NCBI GenBank assembly: GCA_030598525.1
Contig: JAUVPT010000122.1
Coordinates: 1 to 5,689, forward strand
DNA from: Gemmatimonadota bacterium
Lineage (GTDB): Bacteria > Gemmatimonadota > Gemmatimonadetes > Palauibacterales > Palauibacteraceae
Length of the DNA: 5,689 nucleotides
Direction: 5' to 3'
Below are positions 1 through 4,793 of this stretch, one piece after another (the first letter of the stretch is position 1; every line of letters begins with the position of its first letter). The notes under the pieces were generated by a model. That model saw nothing but the letters and a program-made list of their open reading frames with translations, ran no database searches and was not told where the DNA came from. A program made the position numbers and the translations under genes.

Positions 1-503
1 GCGAAGTACTCGTCCTCCTCCGAGGTCGTTCGGGTCGCGAACGGCAGCACGGCTACGGACCTGAGGTCGCGTGTGGCTTCCACCGATCCCGGCTCGGCGT
101 CACTCGATCCCGCACCCGGTCCGATGAGCATCCACCCCGCGGCCACTACGCCCCATAGCGCGAAGGCTCCCACTCCGCCGAGGATCGCGTTCTTCCATGT
201 GAATATCGTGCTGCCGGAAGACCCTTGCACCGGAGAGGCCGCGGACGGGGATTCCTGACTACCTCCGACCGGTTCGCCGGATGCCTCGGGTCCGTGGGTC
301 CCTTCCTGCACGACTGCCGTGGCCAGGACGATCGGAAGTCCGATCACGATAAGGGCCAGCGCGAACGCCGGGAACCACTCGGGAAGCCCGAAATTCTGGC
401 CGAGCACATCCACGACCTGAAGAGCCACCCAGGCACCCACCGCATAGATGCCGAGCACCTGCCACAGAGAGCGGCGATGAATCTCCTGGATGAGCTTCTT
501 CAT
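1..503 (-). CDS. Membrane protein with TolB/FlgO-like domain, N-terminal part (cut by left edge)
   Basis: Translating the reverse strand from the ATG at 503 gives 167 complete codons with no stop before the window edge, so the C-terminus is missing. The protein begins MKKLIQEIHRRSLWQVLGIY, a start typical of a family of multi-domain membrane proteins common in Gemmatimonadota. Three hydrophobic segments are visible: about residues 14-34, 44-65 and 105-128. A Gly/Ser/Pro-rich linker fills 67-100. At 148-156 comes RSVAVLPFA, the characteristic opening strand of the TolB/FlgO-like domain, which in relatives is followed by TPR repeats. The predicted topology places the N-terminus and linker in the cytoplasm and the C-terminal part outside. 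The Shine-Dalgarno is weak (GAAAG about 11 nt upstream), so the start rests mainly on family resemblance. Its role is unknown; a sensor or scaffold is the best guess. The TolB-like module recurs in the regulator at 1819-4650. Confidence 0.8.
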   Translation of the reverse strand, partial: MKKLIQEIHRRSLWQVLGIYAVGAWVALQVVDVLGQNFGLPEWFPAFALALIVIGLPIVLATAVVQEGTHGPEASGEPVGGSQESPSAASPVQGSSGSTIFTWKNAILGGVGAFALWGVVAAGWMLIGPGAGSSDAEPGSVEATRDLRSVAVLPFATRTTSEEDEYF

Positions 504-596
504 ACCGTGAGCGCTTTCATGACCGGAAAATGGTTCCCGCACAAGCAACGCTCAATACTGGCCCGTGTTCAAGGGGTAGGCAACGAAGAGCTATCC

Positions 597-659
597 CGGG
601 AGAGTAACTGGCTCGCAAGGACCGGGAGGCGGGAGAGCGACTGATCGCCACACCGGGAG
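597..659. repeat. Cluster of four CGGGAG hexamers
   Basis: CGGGAG occurs at 597-602, 623-628, 630-635 and 654-659 on the plus strand, three of them within a longer CCGGGAG context. The cluster lies 94-156 nt upstream of the minus-strand membrane gene start at 503. It might be a binding-site array for a regulator of that gene, or only purine-rich low-complexity sequence. No clear -35/-10 pair was found in the same stretch. Confidence 0.35.
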
Positions 660-731
660 AAGATGCGGGTGGAGACCCACCGGGCGAACCCGATGGGCAG
701 GAGGGCTCCTCGTTACTCCACCCGCGATCTT
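660..731. other. Long imperfect inverted repeat enclosing two hairpins (structured RNA or terminator candidate)
   Basis: Positions 665-674 (GCGGGTGGAG) are perfectly complementary to 716-725 (CTCCACCCGC). The pairing continues as AAGAT at 660-664 with ATCTT at 727-731 once G726 is bulged out, giving a 15-bp stem. Inside it, 676-684 pairs with 689-697 (nine positions, one C/A mismatch at 680/693) around a CGAA loop. Then 699-702 (AGGA) pairs with 707-710 (TCCT). The whole can fold as a three-way junction. It begins about 49 nt past the stop codon of the minus-strand lipoprotein gene and could be a 3' transcript end structure for it. There is no U-tract on either strand, so a classical intrinsic terminator is not supported; a factor-assisted terminator, an mRNA-stabilising 3' end or a small RNA remain possible. 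Confidence 0.5.
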
Positions 732-779
732 AGCGGCCCCACTTCAAGCCCTCCATTTATGATCCGGATTGAATCGGCG

Positions 780-1484
780 TCACGGTTGAATACTGTCCGT
801 GAAGTTCACTGTGAAATTGAAGTCACCCAAGCTCGTCGAGGTATAGGAGCCGGCCATAGTCGCTCCGGTCTCGTCTACCGTAGCCTCGAAGTCGAAGGAC
901 ACGTCGCTCGGGACGGTTCGCTGAATCTGGCCCTGAAGGTCCTGGCCGATGAGGTTCAGGCTGGCCGTCCCCGCCGCGCCGGCTGCCGATGTCCAATCCC
1001 CGGTCACAAGAGTTTCGTTCTGAACGAGATCGGCCGTCAGGTCGGTGCCGTCGTCCCCGGTAAGCAACCACCTCCCGGTGATGTCCAGGACGATCTCCGG
1101 TGCGATCGTGAGGGAGACGCTCGAGGTTCCCTGTGCACCCTGGCTGTCGACCGCAGTAAGCGTGATCACGTGATCGCCTTCGGAAAGCTGTGACATGTTG
1201 AACGCGTTCCCGCTCCCGAAATCGCCGTCAACGTCCGATGACCAGTTCAGCGAACCGCCAGGCAGGGTGCCCTCCTCGGCGTCTTGGCCGAACCCCTGGA
1301 AGAGGATAGGGTCGCCAGCGTCGAATACCGCTTCATGGTCAGGGGTCTGGATCGTGGCGGTGGGCGTCTCGTTGCCGCCCGGAGGCGGATCCGTGAGCCC
1401 TTCACCGCCGTTGCCGCCGTCGCTGCACCCGATACCCATAGCGGGGATCAACAGCAGCAGGAGTGTTCGCCTGAGTGTACGCAT
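780..1484 (-). CDS. Predicted lipoprotein with Ig/PKD-like domain and C-terminal beta-rich domain
   Basis: This gene encodes a 234-residue secreted protein read from the ATG at 1484. The N-terminus MRTLRRTLLLLLIPAMGIGC has an Arg-rich n-region, a Leu-rich core and a Cys at residue 20, followed by Ser-Asp and a Gly/Pro-rich linker to about residue 40. This is a lipoprotein signal, although Gly rather than Leu precedes the Cys by three, so the lipobox is imperfect. Residues 41-128 resemble bacterial Ig/PKD-like folds: a PTATIQTP opening, a central NWSSDVDGDFG strand-turn region and the HVITLTAVDSQG strand common to these domains. Residues 130-234 form a second beta-rich unit (ITGRWLL opening, repeated Thr/Gly/Asp-rich strands) that I do not recognise by name. 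It is probably a surface or periplasmic binding or structural protein. It is divergent from the SARP-like regulator and is its most obvious candidate target. Confidence 0.85.
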   Translation of the reverse strand: MRTLRRTLLLLLIPAMGIGCSDGGNGGEGLTDPPPGGNETPTATIQTPDHEAVFDAGDPILFQGFGQDAEEGTLPGGSLNWSSDVDGDFGSGNAFNMSQLSEGDHVITLTAVDSQGAQGTSSVSLTIAPEIVLDITGRWLLTGDDGTDLTADLVQNETLVTGDWTSAAGAAGTASLNLIGQDLQGQIQRTVPSDVSFDFEATVDETGATMAGSYTSTSLGDFNFTVNFTDSIQP

Positions 1485-1488
1485 GGTG

Positions 1489-1494
1489 CCCTCC
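1489..1494 (-). promoter_or_regulatory. Ribosome binding site deciding the lipoprotein start
   Basis: On the minus strand GGAGGG lies at 1494-1489, four nucleotides before the ATG at 1484. It favours this start over an in-frame ATG at 1496, which overlaps the Shine-Dalgarno itself, and over one at 1637, which would add a 51-residue polar extension in front of the signal peptide. Confidence 0.8.
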
Positions 1495-1605
1495 ATTCGT
1501 GGTGTCTGTCGGCCTGATCCCGAGTGCCGGCCGTCCGGATCGAAAGCCGTCTGCGAGGGGTCACGGCGATCTCCGCGATCCTCGGACACCAAGCTGGATG
1601 CGAGG

Positions 1606-1630
1606 CGTGGCCCAGCCGTGGCCCAGCCGT
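1606..1630. repeat. Tandem 11-bp direct repeat, candidate SARP operator
   Basis: The unit CGTGGCCCAGC occurs twice without interruption (1606-1616 and 1617-1627) and continues as CGT at 1628-1630. Known SARP regulators such as ActII-ORF4 and DnrI bind heptamer direct repeats whose centres are 11 bp (or 22 bp) apart, usually just upstream of a -10 element. A SARP-like gene starts about 190 bp away. The repeat sequence is not the classical TCGAGC-type heptamer, so operator function is inferred from spacing and context only; replication slippage would leave the same pattern. Confidence 0.45.
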
Positions 1631-1657
1631 TCCGCAATTCTGTAACTAGCGCTGAGT

Positions 1658-1686
1658 AATATATTTACGAGTTTTTTGAATTTCAG
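1658..1686 (-). promoter_or_regulatory. Candidate sigma-70-type promoter for the lipoprotein gene
   Basis: On the minus strand CTGAAA (1686-1681, 4 of 6 consensus matches) is followed by a 17-nt spacer and TATATT (1663-1658, 5 of 6 matches). The predicted start near 1651 gives a leader of about 167 nt. The 11-bp direct repeat would then lie roughly 20-45 nt downstream of the transcription start, where a bound protein would more likely repress than activate. The site lies in the AT-rich island. Confidence 0.4.
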
Positions 1687-1691
1687 TGAAC

Positions 1692-1719
1692 TAGACTAAC
1701 CGGACTCTCTGTCTATCTT
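1692..1719 (+). promoter_or_regulatory. Weak candidate promoter for the SARP-like regulator
   Basis: TAGACT (1692-1697, 4 of 6) and TATCTT (1714-1719, 4 of 6) are separated by 16 nt and would start transcription near 1726, about 93 nt before the TTG start codon. The match is weak. TGTAAC at 1641-1646, about 10 nt after the direct repeat, is an alternative -10 that would fit SARP-type activation geometry. Confidence 0.25.
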
Positions 1720-1805
1720 GGAATCAAGTGTCACATCGGGAGGGGACACGGCTTCGCGGCCACGAGGCGCGTTCTCTCACAGCAGATCGGGCAACACTAT
1801 CCGGG

Positions 1806-1812
1806 AAAGGAG
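1806..1812 (+). promoter_or_regulatory. Strong ribosome binding site fixing a TTG start
   Basis: AAAGGAG at 1806-1812 sits six nucleotides before TTG at 1819-1821. This strong match and spacing support the rare start codon, and translation from it gives the expected first strand of the winged-helix domain (SVRLHTLGSVELLDEAG). Confidence 0.8.
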
Positions 1813-1818
1813 ACGCGT

Positions 1819-4650
1819 TTGAGCGTCAGGCTACACACGCTTGGCTCGGTCGAGCTTCTCGACGAGGCCGGTCGGCCGATCTCGAGGGTCCTGAGCCAGC
1901 CCAAGCGGCTGGCGCTTGTCGCGTATCTGGCGATCGCGCGGCCGCACGGCTTCCACCGGCGCGACCGGATTCTCGGCCTGTTCTGGCCCGAGCTGGACGA
2001 TGCAAGGGCCCGGGCCGCCCTCAGGAAATCGCTTTACTTCCTTCGCCAGGCCGTCGGACCGGACGTCATACAGAGCCGCGGTGACGGAGAAGTAGGCCTG
2101 GATTCGAATCAGTTCTGGTGCGACGCACGCGCCTTCCAATCGGCGATCGACGAGGACCGGCCGCGCGAAGCCTCCGACCTGTATCGCGGAGACCTGCTCA
2201 GCGGCTTCTACGTGGACGGTGCGTCTCCCGAGTTCGAGCGCTGGCTGGACATCGAGAGAACGCGTCTTCGCAGGATGGCGGCGCAGGCCGCATGGGCCGT
2301 ATCGGGGTCGGAGGAATCCGGCGGCGACATCCCGTCCGCCGTGGACTGGGCGCGCCGCGCTTTCGAGCTCGCTCCGCCCGATGGCGTACGCCTGCGAAGT
2401 CTACTGGCGATGCTGGACCGGGCCGGAGACAGGGCCGGAGCGCTTCGGGCGTACGAGAAGTTCGCTGAGTGGCTCGAAGAGGAGTACGGAGCGGAGCCCG
2501 CCCCGGAGACGGTCGAGCTCATCGAGAGGATTCGGGCGCGCCGTGAGAGCTCTTCCGAAATCGTGGACGCGGCAGCGGTCTCTCCTGTCCGGGTGGTTGG
2601 CCAGGCCTTCGCTGACCCGGCGCTCGCCGAGGAGGTCCCGCCCGAGCCAATTCGGCAAAAGCCCGTGCGAAGCAGGTGGCACCGGGCGGCCCTCGTTGCA
2701 GGCTTTCTCGCCGTCTCGGCGTTGATCCCGACGCTCGTCGCCCTGCGAGGAGACAGTGCACCTCCGCTGGATTCCAATCTGGTGGCCATAGCCCCGTTCA
2801 GTGTCTACGACCCGGGGCACGAGGTGTGGAGCGAGGGAATCGTCGATTACCTGTCCCGCAGCCTGGACAACGCCGGTGAGCTCAGGACCCTGTCACCCAC
2901 GACCGCGGTTCGTGCCTGGCCCGGGCGTGCCGACGTGGAATCTGCGGTGATCGCCGGCCGTCGCACCGGTGCGGGCGTGGTAGTGTTCGGGAGCCTGATG
3001 GGAATCGGCGAAGACTCGGTGCGCGTCAACGCCACCGTAGTGGACGTCGCGGGACGGCTGGTTCTCAGTGACGTGGAGATTCGGGGCGAGCCCGGGCGTA
3101 TGGATCAGCTCGTGGACACGCTGACCGTGCAGGTTCTCCGGGGGCTGAGCGCCACGCGTCGGATTGGCGCCATGCGGCACACGAGCATCGGTTCCCGCTC
3201 GATGCCGGCGCTCAAGGCATTCCTCAATGGAGAAAGAGCACTCCGTCTGACGGCGTGGGACGAGGCGCGAGCCCATTACGAGAGGGCCGTCGAGCTCGAC
3301 AGCGCGTTCGCCCTTGCCCATCTCCGACTCGGTACGTCGATCCTGTTCATCGACCTCGGGGAGAAAGAGGAGGGGTGGAAGCACGTGTTGCGGGCTGGAG
3401 CGCTCAATCAAGGACTGTCGCGACATGACAGCTTGCTCATTGAAGTCGCGAACGGCCTGGCGGCCGCCGGGCTCGAGCACCTTCCGGAAGATGCGCCAGA
3501 GGATGTGGCTTTGAAGGCCTACCGAACGGCTCTTGAAATGACCAGGCACTATCCCGAGGACGCGGAAGCCTGGTTCATGCTCGGACGAGTGCGTGAGACC
3601 TTCTACGACCAGATTCGGCATCTCACCGTCCCCGATGTCCTCCTCGCGTACGAGCGGGCGATAGAATCGGATCCGGAGTATGCCCCGGCATACCGGTTCG
3701 CGATGCGGTACGCGCTGGAGGATGGGCGAGTCGAGGTCGCACGGGAGTACGCCCGCAGCTACCTGTCGCTGAATCCGCCGGAATCATCGCGGGAACTTCC
3801 TCTCCTGATCGACCGGGTGCTGGATCCGGAGACCACGGATGTCGAGATCGACAGCGTTCTCGCGTCAATGCATCCCGAGACCCTGTTCAAGGCCTGGCTC
3901 CAGCTGTGGCTGTTGGCGGACTCGACCGAGCTAGGGATACGTGTAGTGAGAGAGTCGTCGGAGCGCGCACACGATCCCCGGTACTGGAGGACGGCCGACC
4001 GGATCGCGGACCGCAACCTCGCGGCAGTCCTCGCCTACCGCGGGCATTTGCGAGAATCGGCGGAGTTCGCTGGCACCGACTACGACACCTGGTGGCAGCC
4101 GCTGATGCCGGAGGCCGCGATTCTCGGTTTTGTGGCGCCGGCCGTTGCGGACTCGGCCCTCGGCGGCTGGCTCGAGCGCGAGGAGTTTGACCCGAGGGCA
4201 ACGAGCTTCGGCTTGTGGTGGTGGGTTTCGCGTGGCGACACGGCGTCGATCGAGCGCTACCTGGAACGAGGCGGCTGGAGGACGCAGGGAGAAGCGGCCC
4301 TGGCCCTGGTACGGGGAGATACGCTGGGAGCCATTCAGCACCTGGAGGAGCGCCGCCCGGCGTGGGACCACCCGAACCATACGACGATCTACCACGCTCG
4401 TCTGCTGCGGGCCCTTGGAAGAGACCGGGAGGCGTTCGACGTCCTCATGGCTCGCTTCCCGAACGACTGGTCGTTGGCGTCCCGTGTCGTCTGGATCCTG
4501 GAGCGTGCCCGCGTGGCTGACAGCGTCGGAGAACGCGATCAGGCGCTCCGGGACTACCGGTTCATTACGAAGGTCTGGCTCTACGCCGATCCTGAGTTCC
4601 AGCCCGTGGTTGCCGAAGCCAGGGAAGCTGTCGCCCGACTCGAAGGCTGA
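1819..4650 (+). CDS. Membrane-anchored SARP/BTAD-type transcriptional regulator with TolB-like and TPR domains
   Basis: This 943-residue protein starts at TTG and ends at TGA 4648-4650. Residues 1-100 form an OmpR-like winged helix of the SARP type (RLHTLGSVELLDEAGRP, then RRDRILGLFWPELDDARAR and ALRKSLYFLRQAVG). Residues 100-245 match the bacterial transcriptional activator (BTAD) domain, with helices ending in RAGALRAYEKFAEWLEEEYG. A basic patch (RQKPVRSRWHR, 279-289) precedes a single membrane segment at about 289-309, predicting DNA-binding inside and the rest outside. Residues 320-450 resemble the TolB/FlgO-like domain (NLVAIAPFSV start). TPR-like helices follow, clearest at 464-505, 565-590 and 605-655; 660-943 is helical and Trp-rich with less certain repeats. 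No P-loop or NB-ARC domain is seen, unlike AfsR. It probably senses an extracytoplasmic signal and controls transcription directly, as CadC/ToxR do. Target genes are unknown; the divergent lipoprotein gene is the nearest candidate. Confidence 0.9.
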   Translation: MSVRLHTLGSVELLDEAGRPISRVLSQPKRLALVAYLAIARPHGFHRRDRILGLFWPELDDARARAALRKSLYFLRQAVGPDVIQSRGDGEVGLDSNQFWCDARAFQSAIDEDRPREASDLYRGDLLSGFYVDGASPEFERWLDIERTRLRRMAAQAAWAVSGSEESGGDIPSAVDWARRAFELAPPDGVRLRSLLAMLDRAGDRAGALRAYEKFAEWLEEEYGAEPAPETVELIERIRARRESSSEIVDAAAVSPVRVVGQAFADPALAEEVPPEPIRQKPVRSRWHRAALVAGFLAVSALIPTLVALRGDSAPPLDSNLVAIAPFSVYDPGHEVWSEGIVDYLSRSLDNAGELRTLSPTTAVRAWPGRADVESAVIAGRRTGAGVVVFGSLMGIGEDSVRVNATVVDVAGRLVLSDVEIRGEPGRMDQLVDTLTVQVLRGLSATRRIGAMRHTSIGSRSMPALKAFLNGERALRLTAWDEARAHYERAVELDSAFALAHLRLGTSILFIDLGEKEEGWKHVLRAGALNQGLSRHDSLLIEVANGLAAAGLEHLPEDAPEDVALKAYRTALEMTRHYPEDAEAWFMLGRVRETFYDQIRHLTVPDVLLAYERAIESDPEYAPAYRFAMRYALEDGRVEVAREYARSYLSLNPPESSRELPLLIDRVLDPETTDVEIDSVLASMHPETLFKAWLQLWLLADSTELGIRVVRESSERAHDPRYWRTADRIADRNLAAVLAYRGHLRESAEFAGTDYDTWWQPLMPEAAILGFVAPAVADSALGGWLEREEFDPRATSFGLWWWVSRGDTASIERYLERGGWRTQGEAALALVRGDTLGAIQHLEERRPAWDHPNHTTIYHARLLRALGRDREAFDVLMARFPNDWSLASRVVWILERARVADSVGERDQALRDYRFITKVWLYADPEFQPVVAEAREAVARLEG

Positions 4651-4653
4651 CAC

Positions 4654-4674
4654 GGTCCCCGGGCCTGCCGGACC
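4654..4674 (+). other. Short hairpin after the regulator gene
   Basis: GGTCC (4654-4658) pairs with GGACC (4670-4674), with two more possible G-C pairs inside the 11-nt loop. It begins 4 nt after the stop codon, but no T-run follows, so it is at best a weak or factor-dependent terminator. The rest of the 143-nt gap to the next gene shows no clear promoter. Confidence 0.25.
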
Positions 4675-4743
4675 ACTTACTCCCCGACCAGGCGGTGCAG
4701 GATTCCCCAACTGCTGACAGGCAGGTAGTTTCACGCGCCGAAC

Positions 4744-4748
4744 GAAGG
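4744..4748 (+). promoter_or_regulatory. Possible ribosome binding site for an upstream GTG start
   Basis: GAAGG at 4744-4748 is six nucleotides from an in-frame GTG at 4755. It would add 13 residues (MRRYRPLDSGNPL) to the serine hydrolase. The ATG at 4794 has only GGGA (4782-4785) eight nucleotides upstream but yields a more conventional signal peptide, so the start is unsettled. Confidence 0.35.
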
Positions 4749-4793
4749 TGCACCGTGCGCCGATATCGACCACTCGACTCTGGGAATCCGCTC

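Larger units (their letters stand above)
1485..1818. other. Divergent intergenic regulatory region
   Basis: This 334-nt stretch separates the minus-strand lipoprotein gene from the plus-strand regulator and holds no convincing gene. Its part nearest the lipoprotein (1485-1605) is GC-rich and would form a long 5' leader of that transcript; it contains short complementary arms (TGGTGTC at 1500-1506 with GACACCA at 1585-1591, and GATCC at 1516-1520 with GGATC at 1537-1541), too weak to call a riboswitch. Next come the tandem 11-bp repeat at 1606-1630, an AT-rich island (1636-1699, about 30% GC by count) and candidate promoters facing both ways. The last 90 nt before the regulator form its leader and end in a strong ribosome binding site. 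Confidence 0.7.

Noticed and set aside
225..644. 139-codon plus-strand open frame antisense to the left-edge membrane gene
   Set aside because: The minus strand carries the recognisable three-segment membrane protein; this frame is a GC-rich shadow with no family features.
598..657. G-quadruplex from four GGG runs
   Set aside because: The gaps between runs reach more than 20 bases, too long for a typical stable quadruplex.
660..731. tRNA or classical intrinsic terminator
   Set aside because: The closing stem is 15 bp and there is no anticodon or T-loop arrangement, so it is not a tRNA. No T-run follows on either strand, so a standard Rho-independent terminator is not supported.
663..1193. 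176-codon plus-strand open frame antisense to the lipoprotein gene
   Set aside because: Its sequence has no domain-like or hydrophobic pattern, and the opposite strand encodes a convincing signal peptide and Ig-like domain with a strong ribosome binding site.
1485..1637. N-terminal extension of the lipoprotein to an upstream ATG at 1637
   Set aside because: It would put 51 polar, low-complexity residues ahead of the signal peptide, and the first 11 codons would overlap the direct repeat; the GGAGGG site clearly serves the ATG at 1484.
1819..4650. AfsR-like STAND ATPase architecture
   Set aside because: No Walker A (GxxxxGK[ST]) or NB-ARC motif is visible after the BTAD domain; a membrane segment and TolB-like domain occupy that place instead.
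3931..4773. 280-codon minus-strand open frame overlapping the end of the regulator
   Set aside because: It is Arg/Pro-rich shadow coding opposite a continuous TPR protein, with no recognisable motif. Another minus-strand frame at 2893-3621 was rejected for the same reason.
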